Positions 51,302 to 58,591 of a DNA stretch of 64,000 bases are shown here, piece after piece; the first letter of the stretch is position 1; each line of letters opens with the position of its first letter. Made by a program: the position numbers and the translations under genes. The stretch is taken from the NCBI RefSeq assembly GCF_001488575.1, contig NZ_LN831302.1:2108001-2172000 (forward strand), read 5' to 3'. The notes under the pieces are model-generated. The model worked only from the letters and a program-made list of their open reading frames with translations. It was not told where the DNA came from and made no database searches. Source of the stretch: Halobacterium hubeiense (GTDB taxonomy: Archaea > Halobacteriota > Halobacteria > Halobacteriales > Halobacteriaceae).

Positions 51302-51711
51302 ACCGTGTCCTTCGCCAGCCGACGAGAAGAACGCTGGGGCCGCGCTGATAGTGGGTCCTAAATGAGCATACGCGCGGCTTCGCCGCGCGTTTCACCGCGA
51401 GCCGGAGGCTCGCGGGGAGTTTTTAGCGTAGATTTTTGCGACGAGCGGTGCGCGAGCGAAGCGAGCGCACCCGAGGAGTAAAAAGGTACGAAGACGCCGG
51501 GACAGGGATTTGAACTGGAGGAAGACGGTCCTGCTCGCTTCGCTGTCGTTCGAGAGAGCGGAGCTCTCTCGTGATGACGAAAGACGGCAAAGCCGTCTTT
51601 CGAACCACGCGGGCTGCGACTTCCAGAGTTCAAATCCCTGCGCCGCTCACAGGATACTCACGACCGCAGCGCGACGAGACGCGCTGCTCAGCGGTGAGTC
51701 TCCAGAGAAGC
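51302..51711. repeat. 410-base gap: triloop palindromes and tRNA-Ser T-arm element
   Basis: No gene is visible. The left part holds palindromes with ACGCGCGGC arms and TTC loop (51370-51390) and CCGCGAGCC arms and GGA loop (51395-51415), then an A/T-punctuated repeat copy (51417-51447). The right part holds a 21-base exact copy of the tRNA-Ser 3' end at 51495-51515 and an inverted T-arm copy at 51627-51640. These enclose a core with palindromes at 51551-51571 and 51578-51602 (AAA loop, 11-base arms). Confidence 0.8.
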
Positions 51712-51792
51712 GCCGGGACAGGGATTTGAACCCTGAACCCCGTAAGGGGACACGCTTTCCAGGCGTGCGCTTTGCCATTCGGCCATCCCGGC
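51712..51792 (-). tRNA. tRNA-Ser (anticodon GGA)
   Basis: On the minus strand a full cloverleaf forms with acceptor GCCGGGA/TCCCGGC, anticodon stem ACGC/GCGT around loop CTGGAAA, a long variable arm CCCC-TTA-CGGGG typical of serine tRNAs, and T arm CAGGG-TTCAAAT-CCCTG. Anticodon GGA reads UCC/UCU. There is no intron or encoded CCA. A TATA-like gggtttaaacg lies about 30 bases upstream. Its 3' end is copied 216 bases downstream. Confidence 0.95.
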
Positions 51793-51838
51793 CCGTCGTA
51801 CCCTATCCGGGTCTGTCGTTTAAACCCTTCTTTTCGCG

Positions 51839-52027
51839 TCAGCGGAGGCGGGTGGCCGCGAGGTGCGCGACCAGCGAGGACGCTGCGAAGACGACGACGG
51901 CGACGCCGAGCAGGGGGAGGAAGCCGACGCCGTCCTCGGCGAACAGCCGGTAGCCCTGCGCGAGCACGAGGAACGCGAGCGCGCCGACGGCGCCCCACGC
52001 CAGCGTGTCCAACGTGGAGCGGTCCAT
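51839..52027 (-). CDS. Small two-helix membrane protein
   Basis: This 62-residue protein has two hydrophobic segments (about 8-25 and 35-56) joined by a short acidic loop (LFAEDGVGF). The start is flush with the RidA stop at 52028, so it is probably translated from the same message. It belongs to no family I recognise. Confidence 0.6.
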   Translation of the reverse strand: MDRSTLDTLAWGAVGALAFLVLAQGYRLFAEDGVGFLPLLGVAVVVFAASSLVAHLAATRLR

Positions 52028-52411
52028 CTAGTCGCGCTGGGCGGCGACGGCTTCGATTTCGACGGCCGCGCCCTTCGGGAGCGCCGACACTTCCAGCGCG
52101 GAGCGGGCGGGCGGGTTGTCCTGGAAGTACTCCTCGTACGCGTCGTTCATCTCGTCGAAGTCGTCGATGTCGTCGAGGTACACCGATACCTTGAGCACGT
52201 CCTGCATCGTGAGGCCCTCGGCTTCGAGGATGGCCTTGACGTTCTCGAGGCTCTGTCGGGTCTGGGTGGCGATGGGTTCGTCGTCGAGGAGGTCGCCCTC
52301 CGGCGTCAGGGGAATCTGGCCGGCGGTGAACACGAGGTCGCCGTCGGTCGTCGCCTGGCTGTACGCGCCGACCGCGGCGGGCGCGTCGGGAGTGTCGATG
52401 ATGCGTTTCAT
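52028..52411 (-). CDS. ridA: RidA family reactive imine deaminase
   Basis: This 127-residue trimeric enzyme hydrolyses 2-aminoacrylate and related imines released by PLP enzymes such as threonine/serine dehydratase. The family blocks are PAAVGAYSQA, LVFTAGQIPL, QTRQSLENVKAILEAEG, VSVYLDDIDDFDEMN and the substrate-binding Arg in NPPARSALEV. The threonine dehydratase gene ilvA lies about 1 kb away on the same strand, which fits this detoxifying role. The ATG at 52411 gives the standard N-terminus. Confidence 0.95.
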   Translation of the reverse strand: MKRIIDTPDAPAAVGAYSQATTDGDLVFTAGQIPLTPEGDLLDDEPIATQTRQSLENVKAILEAEGLTMQDVLKVSVYLDDIDDFDEMNDAYEEYFQDNPPARSALEVSALPKGAAVEIEAVAAQRD

Positions 52412-52525
52412 GTCCGAGGCGTCGCGGTCACACGTATTAAAGACCGGCGTCAGCGCTCGGCGACGGCCGCCGAGCGGGGGGACGCGAGCCACCAGATTCG
52501 TGTCCGTTCGCCCGCAAGCGAGCGT

Positions 52526-53368
52526 ATGCGTGGCCGAACAGTCGCCGCTGGCGTCGCCGCGGCGCTGGCCGGTGGTGCGGCGTGGCGAGCGCGCGACGTA
52601 CCATTCAGTCCAGTGACCGGCGGGATTCGAGTCGGCGCGGACTACGTGGCGCGGCGCGGGCTCGCGGGGGGCGAACGCCCACCTATCGGCGAGATGGACG
52701 ACATGGCCGAGTTCGCGTGCGCCGGCTTCGACCCCGAGCGCGTCGCGGGCGACGTGCGGCGGTTCTACGAGCGCACGACCGAGTACGAGATGCTGTTCCG
52801 CGCGCGCTGGCATCGGCCGTTCCGGACGGGCGCGGCGCTCGCGGCGCCCGTGACGAGCTACGTCCGCCAGTTGAACCTCCCGGGGCCGAGCGACGACGAG
52901 TGGCACCGACTGGACAGCGAGTTCGTCGCGCTCGCCCCCGACGCCGACCCGCGGGACGGCGCGCGGGCGTGGATTCGCACGGACGAGGCCGGCGACGCGG
53001 TGTTCGTGGCGCTGTACGCGAGCCACGAGCGCGACGGCGAGCGGTTCGTGAACATCGCGGCGCCGCTGCCCGGCGGCAACCTCTCGACGGTGCTTCGCAT
53101 CGGCCACCTCGGCGCGGGCGACGCGACGGGCGTGGAACTGACGACGCGAGCGCCCGGCGACCCGGGGCTCTACTGGGTCACGCCGCCCGTCGGATTCGCG
53201 CTCCCGGCGGACCAGCGGTTCCGCGTGTGGCCGACAGACGGGTCGGTGAGCGCGCCCGCAGAAATCGACGACCCGACAGACGGCGATGCGGTGGCGCTGG
53301 CGACCCACGAGATGTGGCTGTGCGGCGCGCAGTTCCTCACCGTCGAGTACGCGGTCGTGCCCGCGTGA
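52526..53368 (+). CDS. Haloarchaeal protein of unknown function, secreted or anchored
   Basis: This 280-residue protein has a short hydrophobic N-terminus (VAAGVAAALAGGAAW, about 6-20) that may be a signal anchor. The rest is a soluble alpha+beta domain with DPERVAGDVRRFYERTTEYEML, SEFVALAPDADPRDGARAWIRT and the C-terminal MWLCGAQFLTVEYAVVPA. No catalytic pattern is recognised. It converges on ilvA, one base apart. Confidence 0.7.
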   Translation: MRGRTVAAGVAAALAGGAAWRARDVPFSPVTGGIRVGADYVARRGLAGGERPPIGEMDDMAEFACAGFDPERVAGDVRRFYERTTEYEMLFRARWHRPFRTGAALAAPVTSYVRQLNLPGPSDDEWHRLDSEFVALAPDADPRDGARAWIRTDEAGDAVFVALYASHERDGERFVNIAAPLPGGNLSTVLRIGHLGAGDATGVELTTRAPGDPGLYWVTPPVGFALPADQRFRVWPTDGSVSAPAEIDDPTDGDAVALATHEMWLCGAQFLTVEYAVVPA

Positions 53369-53369
53369 C

Positions 53370-54596
53370 CTACTGGGGCCGCGGGCCGTTGAGGACAGTG
53401 ACCTCGAAGCCCTCCTCGCGGATGCGGTTCAGGAGGGCGTCCACGTGCTCGGGGCCCCGCGTTTCGAGGTCGAGTTCGACCTCGGTGGCGTTCATCGCAA
53501 TGTCGCGGTTCGTACGGTCGTGCTGGATGGCGTAGATGTTCGCGCGCTCGTCCGCGACGATGTCGAGGAGGTCGTTGAGCGCGCCCGGGCGGTCCTTCAG
53601 GACGGTGCGGACCTTCACGTAGCGGCCCTGGTCGACGAGCCCGCGCATGATGACCGTCGTGAGGAGGTTGAGGTCGATGTTCCCGCCGCAGAGCGCGGGC
53701 ACGATGACCTCGTCGTCTTCGTAGACGAACTTCCCCTCCAGCAGCGCGGCCAGCGGCGTCGCGCCCGCGCCCTCGACGAGCGTCTTCCCGCGTTCGAGCA
53801 GCAGCATCAGCGCGGTCGCGATTTCGTCGTCGGAGACGGTGACGACCTCGTCGACGCGCTCGCGGATGACCGGGAACGTCTGCTCGCCGACCCGGCGCAC
53901 GGCGATGCCGTCCGCGATGGTGTCCACGGAATCGACGGCCTGCGGCTCGCCCTTCTGGAGCGAGGAGGCCACAGTTGAGGCGCCTTCGGCTTGCACGCCG
54001 ACGACGCGAACGTCGGGGTCGTGGGCCTTCACGGCGGTCGCCACGCCGGAGATGAGCCCACCGCCGCCGATGGGGACGACGACAGTGTCGAGTTCGGGGA
54101 GGTCGTCCACGATTTCGAGGCCGAGCGTCCCCTGTCCGGCCATCACGTGCTCGTCGTCGAACGCGTGGACGTAGGTGCGACCCTCCTCGTCTTCGAGTTC
54201 GTGGGCGTGCGTCTGGGCGGCGTCGTAGTCGATGCCGTGGAGGACGACCTCCGCGCCGTAGCTCTTCGTCGCCTTGATTTTCGAGATGGGGGCGGTCTCG
54301 GGCATCACCACCTTCGAATCGACGCCCGACCGGGAGGCCGCCAGCGCGACGCCCTGCGCGTGGTTGCCCGCGGAGGCGGTGACGACGCCGGCGTCGCGCT
54401 CGGTCTCCGAGAGCGTGCGGACGCGGTTGGTTGCGCCGCGAATCTTGAACGAGCCCGTCCGCTGGAAGCACTCCAGTTTCAGGTGGACCTCCGCGCCGGT
54501 CATCCGGGAGAACGTGTTGGAGTAGTCCAGCGGGGTGTGTCGAGCGACGTCAGCGACGCGCTCGCGGGCGTCGAGCACGTCGTCGAGTGCGATCAT
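53370..54596 (-). CDS. ilvA: Threonine ammonia-lyase with C-terminal ACT domain
   Basis: This 408-residue PLP enzyme converts threonine to 2-oxobutyrate, the first committed step toward isoleucine. The PLP lysine is K51 in TGSFKIRGATNR. ASAGNHAQGVA and the phosphate loop PIGGGGLISG follow. Residues about 328-408 form an ACT domain (VRTVLKDRPGALNDLLDIVADERANI) likely to bind an amino-acid effector. It is shorter than E. coli IlvA and resembles the TdcB-plus-ACT type. A TTAACA box lies about 27 bases before the ATG. Confidence 0.95.
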   Translation of the reverse strand: MIALDDVLDARERVADVARHTPLDYSNTFSRMTGAEVHLKLECFQRTGSFKIRGATNRVRTLSETERDAGVVTASAGNHAQGVALAASRSGVDSKVVMPETAPISKIKATKSYGAEVVLHGIDYDAAQTHAHELEDEEGRTYVHAFDDEHVMAGQGTLGLEIVDDLPELDTVVVPIGGGGLISGVATAVKAHDPDVRVVGVQAEGASTVASSLQKGEPQAVDSVDTIADGIAVRRVGEQTFPVIRERVDEVVTVSDDEIATALMLLLERGKTLVEGAGATPLAALLEGKFVYEDDEVIVPALCGGNIDLNLLTTVIMRGLVDQGRYVKVRTVLKDRPGALNDLLDIVADERANIYAIQHDRTNRDIAMNATEVELDLETRGPEHVDALLNRIREEGFEVTVLNGPRPQ

Positions 54597-54834
54597 GCTC
54601 GCGGCTACGACGCAGTCGCTGTTAACGGTTGGTGGTGTGCGCCAAGAATACGGGGGACGGAGCGTGTGACGATTACGACGAGGAGCGCGATGGTGATAAA
54701 AGCGACCAAAGCGCGGTGAAAGTGAAAGTGCGGGACTGCGGGGCGTCTGACGGAAGCGACGAAATTCTTACGCCAGTCTCCCCAGCGCGGCGACCACCGA
54801 CCGAAAAAACAGGTGATTCGGAGCCGGTCCGCAA
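54597..54834. other. A/T-richer spacer upstream of ilvA
   Basis: These 238 bases have lower G+C than their surroundings. A minus-strand frame contains a membrane-helix-like stretch (LVAFITIALLVVIVTRS) that could be read only from a TTG, giving about 34 residues, so I do not call a gene. The ilvA promoter must lie at the left end. Confidence 0.4.
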
Positions 54835-54913
54835 TTACCGCTCGTCGACCGGCACGAACTCCCGCTCCTCCTCGCCGACGTAGCGGGCGCGCGGGCGGAT
54901 GAGGCGGTTGTCC
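54835..54913 (-). repeat. 79-bp duplicate of the gltA 3' end (pseudogene fragment)
   Basis: This segment matches 55052-55130 over 79 bases with three mismatches. It retains the reading frame and stop codon: it would encode the last 25 residues of citrate synthase with one Gln-to-Arg change (EEREFVPVDER instead of EEQEFVPVDER). It has no start codon or upstream gltA sequence. The two copies are direct repeats separated by 138 bases of palindromic sequence. Confidence 0.93.
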
Positions 54914-55051
54914 AGGACCTTTTGCGCTGCGCTCCCTACGGTCGCTCGGCAAAAGCTCCGCCAAAAGCACTCCTCGCTCCAGCCGCGCTCGCGGTGCTCG
55001 CGCGTTAGTCGCTCGTCGGCCCGCTCGCTCCGCGAGCGGAGAGTGAGCGGC
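54914..55051. repeat. 138-bp palindrome-rich insert between the gltA end copies
   Basis: The insert carries CTTTTGC/GCAAAAG inverted arms (from about 54919 to 54955), the A/T-punctuated repeat at 54943-54975 and a perfect palindrome with CCGCTCGC arms and TCC loop at 55021-55039. No coding potential is evident. Flanked by 79-bp direct repeats, it has the outline of an inserted element or of a copy-and-return replication error. Confidence 0.75.
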
Positions 55052-56188
55052 TTACCGCTCGTCGACCGGCACGAACTCCTGTTCCTCCTCGCCGACGTAG
55101 CGGGCGCGCGGACGGATGAGGCGGTTGTCCTCGTACTGTTCGAGGACGTGAGCGATCCAGCCGCCGACGCGGGACATCGCGAAGATGGGCGTGTAGATGT
55201 CCACGGGGATGCCCATCTGGTAGTACGTCGAGGCGGAGTAGAAGTCGACGTTCGGCGCCAGTCCCTTCTCCTCGCTGACGTACTCCTCGATGGCGACGCT
55301 CATCTCGTACCACTTCGTGTCGCCGGCGGCCTCGCCGAGCTCCTCGCTGCGCTCGCCGAGAATCTTCGCGCGCGGGTCCTTGACGTTGTAGACGCGGTGG
55401 CCGAACCCGGCGACGCGACGCCCCTCGTCGAGGGCGTCGGCGACCCAGTCGACGGGCTCCTTGCCGGACTCGTCGATTTCCTGGAGCATCCGCATGACGT
55501 TCGCGTTCGCGCCGCCGTGGAGGCTGCCGCCGAGCGTGCCGACGGCCGACGTAATCGCGGAGTGGAGGTCCGCGAGCGTGCTGGACGTGACCATCGAGGA
55601 GAACGTCGACGCGTTCAGCCCGTGGTCGGCGTGCAGGACCAGCGCCTGGTCGAAGACGTCCGCGAGCACGTCGTCGGGCTCCTCGTCGTTGAGCATGTAG
55701 AGGAAGTTCGCCGCGTGGCTCAGGTCGTCGCGGGGCGCGACCGGGTCGTCGCCGTCGCGCAGGCGCGTGAACGCCGCGACGATGGTGGGAATCTTGGCGG
55801 TGATGCGCTTGCCCTTCCGGAGGTTCGCCTCGCGGTCCGTGGGGTCGGCGTCGGCGTCCGGGTCGAACGCCGACAGCTCCGAGACCGCAGTGCGCAGCGC
55901 CGCCATCGGATCCTCGTCGGCGGCCGCGAGGTCCGCGACGAGGTCGAGGACGTCGTCGTCGAGTTCGCGGTGGGCGGTCATCTCCTCGCTGAACGCGTCG
56001 AGTTCCTCCCGGTTGGGGAGGCGGCCGTGCCAGAGCAGGTAGAGGACTTCCTCGTAGCTCGCGCCGCGCGCGAGGTCCTCAATGGTGTACCCGCGGTAGA
56101 CGAGTTTGCCCTCGTCGCCGTCGATGTAGCTCAGCTCGGACTCCGCGACGAGCACACCTTCCAGACCCTTCTTGAGTTCGTCGGCCAT
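55052..56188 (-). CDS. gltA: Citrate synthase
   Basis: This 378-residue enzyme condenses oxaloacetate with acetyl-CoA. It is the short archaeal/Gram-positive type. The catalytic His and Asp segments are HADHGLNASTF, LHGGANANVMRML and GFGHRVYNVKDPRA; C-terminal RYVGEEEQEFVPVDER completes the family pattern. It feeds both the citric acid cycle and, with aceA/aceB, the glyoxylate bypass. A TATA-like cattaagtag lies about 25 bases upstream of the ATG. The last 25 codons are duplicated downstream. Confidence 0.97.
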   Translation of the reverse strand: MADELKKGLEGVLVAESELSYIDGDEGKLVYRGYTIEDLARGASYEEVLYLLWHGRLPNREELDAFSEEMTAHRELDDDVLDLVADLAAADEDPMAALRTAVSELSAFDPDADADPTDREANLRKGKRITAKIPTIVAAFTRLRDGDDPVAPRDDLSHAANFLYMLNDEEPDDVLADVFDQALVLHADHGLNASTFSSMVTSSTLADLHSAITSAVGTLGGSLHGGANANVMRMLQEIDESGKEPVDWVADALDEGRRVAGFGHRVYNVKDPRAKILGERSEELGEAAGDTKWYEMSVAIEEYVSEEKGLAPNVDFYSASTYYQMGIPVDIYTPIFAMSRVGGWIAHVLEQYEDNRLIRPRARYVGEEEQEFVPVDER

Positions 56189-56280
56189 GTGCCTGCGTTC
56201 TTGACCGTTCTACTTAATGGGTGTCGGTTTCCTTCACGGTCGTCTACGAAAATATTGCGCGTGGGAACGCATATCGGGCG

Positions 56281-56305
56281 TTTCGTGTGAACGTGTAACA
56301 CGAAA
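56281..56305. promoter_or_regulatory. Inverted repeat upstream of the PhoU-RCK gene
   Basis: Perfect 8-base arms TTTCGTGT and ACACGAAA flank nine bases. The site lies in the 188-base gap between gltA and the PhoU-RCK gene, beside A/T-rich boxes (aaaatattg, gcatatcg). It is a candidate operator for a dimeric regulator of either gene. Confidence 0.5.
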
Positions 56306-56376
56306 TCGGCGGGCGCGGGCGGCACTCGACCCGGCCGACGCGAACGTTTTTCGGGACCGGGAGCGAACCCGGGGCC

Positions 56377-57570
56377 ATGAGCGGCCGCGTCGAGTACGAG
56401 CCCGCGAGCGTGAAAGCCCTCCTCGCGGAGATGAAAGACACCGCCGAGCTCCTCATCGACCTCTCCTACTCGGCGGTGCTGCACGGCAGCGACGACGTGG
56501 CCGCGGAAGTCCTCAAGCTCGAAGAGCGCATGGACGTCCTCCAGTTGCGCGCGCGGATGAGCCTCCTGATGGCCGCGCGCAACCCCGAGGACGCGGAGAC
56601 GCTCGCGCCGGTGCTGGGCGTCGTCGGCGCCGCCGAGAAGATTAGCGACGCCGCGGGCGACATCGCGAAGGTCGTCCTCGACGACATCCGCGTGCCCGAG
56701 GCGATTCGCGCGGCGCTCCCGGAGGCCGTCGAGTCGCTGGTGCGCGCGGAGCTGGCCGCCGACTCCGACTACGCGGGCCGCACGCTGCTGGACGTGAACC
56801 TCGAAACCGAGACCGGCGTGCGCGTGCTCGCGATTCGGCGCGGCGGCGACTGGCTGCTGAACCCCAACCGCGACACGGAACTGCTCGGCGGCGACGTGCT
56901 GTTGCTGCGCGGCCCCGACGAGCGCATCGGCGGCGTCTACGAGACCGCGACCGGCGACGCCTACGAGCCCCCGGCGGTCCCCGAGCCGGCCATCGACGAC
57001 CTCGAACGCGCCGTCGACTCCGTGGTGACGATGAAGAACATGAGCGAGCTCTCCGTGGACCTCGCGTACGGCGCGGTGCTGTTCGACTCCACGGACCTCG
57101 CCGCGGAGGTCGTCGAACTGGAAGCCGAAGTAGACGCGCTGAAGTCCCGCTTCGAGGCGTGGACGCTGCGGGCGGCCAGCCGCGTCGAGGACCCCGTCTC
57201 GCTGCGCGGGCTCGTCCACATCGCCACCGCGACGGAGGTCATCAGCGACGCCGCGGTGGAAATCAGCGAGGGGGTGCTGCGCGGGCTGGACACCCACGTC
57301 GTCGTGCAGGAAGCCGTCGAGGAGTCCGACGAGGTCATCGTTCGGGAGACCGTCGAAGCCGACAGCGCGCTCGACGGCGCGACGCTCGGCGGGGAGGAGG
57401 TCGCGACCGAGACCGGGATGCGCGTCATCGCGGTGCGGCGGCCGGACGCCGAGACCGACGAGTGGGTCGTCCAGCCCGGCCCCGAGACCGGGATTGCGGC
57501 CGGCGACGTGCTGCTGGCGAAGGGGACGCGCGCGAGCGCCGACCGCCTCCGCGACCTCGCGTCCGCGTGA
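56377..57570 (+). CDS. PhoU-RCK_C tandem-repeat regulatory protein
   Basis: This 397-residue cytosolic protein consists of two similar halves. Each half has a PhoU-like three-helix bundle (KDTAELLIDLSYSAVL in the first half, KNMSELSVDLAYGAVLF in the second) followed by a TrkA-C/RCK_C domain (TGVRVLAIRRGGDWLLNPNRDTELLGGDVLLLRG and TGMRVIAVRRPDAETDEWVVQPGPETGI). Such proteins regulate ion channels or transporters by ligand binding. No membrane part is present and no transporter is adjacent; the NhaP antiporter and PiT carriers elsewhere in the window are possible partners. Confidence 0.88.
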   Translation: MSGRVEYEPASVKALLAEMKDTAELLIDLSYSAVLHGSDDVAAEVLKLEERMDVLQLRARMSLLMAARNPEDAETLAPVLGVVGAAEKISDAAGDIAKVVLDDIRVPEAIRAALPEAVESLVRAELAADSDYAGRTLLDVNLETETGVRVLAIRRGGDWLLNPNRDTELLGGDVLLLRGPDERIGGVYETATGDAYEPPAVPEPAIDDLERAVDSVVTMKNMSELSVDLAYGAVLFDSTDLAAEVVELEAEVDALKSRFEAWTLRAASRVEDPVSLRGLVHIATATEVISDAAVEISEGVLRGLDTHVVVQEAVEESDEVIVRETVEADSALDGATLGGEEVATETGMRVIAVRRPDAETDEWVVQPGPETGIAAGDVLLAKGTRASADRLRDLASA

Positions 57571-57571
57571 G

Positions 57572-58168
57572 TCAGTCCAGGACGGCGCGCTCGGCGGCGA
57601 CCGCGCGGAGCGCGAGGTCCGGCAGCGGCACCGAGAGGTAGTCGCGGCCGTCCGTGTAGCCAGTGACCGACAAGACCGCAGTGTCTGCCGTCTCGAAGCG
57701 CAACTCGAAGCCGACCGGCTCGTCGGTCATCCGCGGCGTCGCGACCCGCGAATCGACGCCGTTGGCGACGACCTTCCGCCTCCGCTTCGCGAGCCGAGCG
57801 ACCAAGTCGGCGTCGACGCCGAGCGCGTCGTACCCGGACTTGCCGCCCCGCACGCGAGACAGGAGCCCGCCGCTCTCCGGTGGGTGGACGCCGTGGCGGG
57901 CGTACACGTAGCCGTCCTCGCGCCGGACGACCAGCCGAGCCGTGCAGTCAGTGCCCGCGAGCTCGACCGGGCACGCGAACGCGTAGCGCTTGTCGGCGTG
58001 GCTGGTCTCTGCGACGTCGAAGCGCTTCCCGCCCGGCGACTTGTCCGCCCCGCGCAGCGGCGCGAGCACGCCGGCGACGACGGCGGACGCCGACGGGAGT
58101 CCCTCCCCGCCGTCGGCGTCGTCGCCGGTGTACGCGGCGAGGCGGGTCGGGAAGTCGTCTTCTGCCAT
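57572..58168 (-). CDS. Conserved haloarchaeal protein of unknown function
   Basis: This 198-residue protein has an alpha+beta composition with segments YAFACPVELAGTDCTARLVVRREDGYVYARHG, LARLAKRRRKVVANGVDSRV (basic, could bind nucleic acid) and VGFELRFETADTAVLSVTGYTDGRDYLSVPL. I do not recognise a family. The basic KRRRK patch is unusual for an otherwise acidic proteome. It converges on the PhoU-RCK gene with one base between the stops. Confidence 0.65.
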   Translation of the reverse strand: MAEDDFPTRLAAYTGDDADGGEGLPSASAVVAGVLAPLRGADKSPGGKRFDVAETSHADKRYAFACPVELAGTDCTARLVVRREDGYVYARHGVHPPESGGLLSRVRGGKSGYDALGVDADLVARLAKRRRKVVANGVDSRVATPRMTDEPVGFELRFETADTAVLSVTGYTDGRDYLSVPLPDLALRAVAAERAVLD

Positions 58169-58218
58169 CCTCGGAACCGAGCAGGTCCGCGTACAATAGG
58201 CTTTCTTCGGCGAGCCAA

Positions 58219-58506
58219 CTACTCCAGCCGGCGGTAGAGCCGGTAGGCAGCGCCGGCAGTGAACGCGAACGTCGCCAGCAGGCCGACGGTGAACGCCAGC
58301 ACGGCCGCCAGCGCGACCAGGTACGCCGTCGAGTACGGCGACCCGCCCGACGCCACGACGAAGAAGTAGTACGTCGCGACGGCGACCAGCAGGCCGACCG
58401 CGAACCCGCGTTTCGCCTGCGTCACGACGCCGAGCGCGCGCACGAAGTTGTCGACGCCGGGGCGGTCGGACGCCGCGTCGGCCGGCCGCTCGGACCGCTC
58501 GGACAT
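58219..58506 (-). CDS. Small membrane protein, DUF7536-like
   Basis: This 95-residue protein has a hydrophilic N-terminus (SERSERPADAASDRPG), two membrane helices (about 34-52 and 62-83) and the short end YRLYRRLE. The helix pair GFAVGLLVAVATYYFFV and LVALAAVLAFTVGLLATFAF resembles a haloarchaeal family I recall as DUF7536. It lies upstream of the previous gene on the same strand. Function unknown. Confidence 0.6.
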   Translation of the reverse strand: MSERSERPADAASDRPGVDNFVRALGVVTQAKRGFAVGLLVAVATYYFFVVASGGSPYSTAYLVALAAVLAFTVGLLATFAFTAGAAYRLYRRLE

Positions 58507-58591
58507 ACTCGGGGGTTCGGTGGGGCGCGTGAAAACTGCGCCGATTCCGGGACCGAACCGCTCAAGGCCACGCGTGCGTGGGATTACTGTA

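Noticed and set aside
54605-54810. Small membrane-protein gene upstream of ilvA on the minus strand
   Set aside because: A hydrophobic stretch exists, but the only in-frame start is a TTG, no promoter or overlap supports it, and the frame continues into the gltA-end duplicate.
54835-54913. Second citrate synthase gene
   Set aside because: Only the last 25 codons are present; there is no start, no upstream homology and no active-site sequence.
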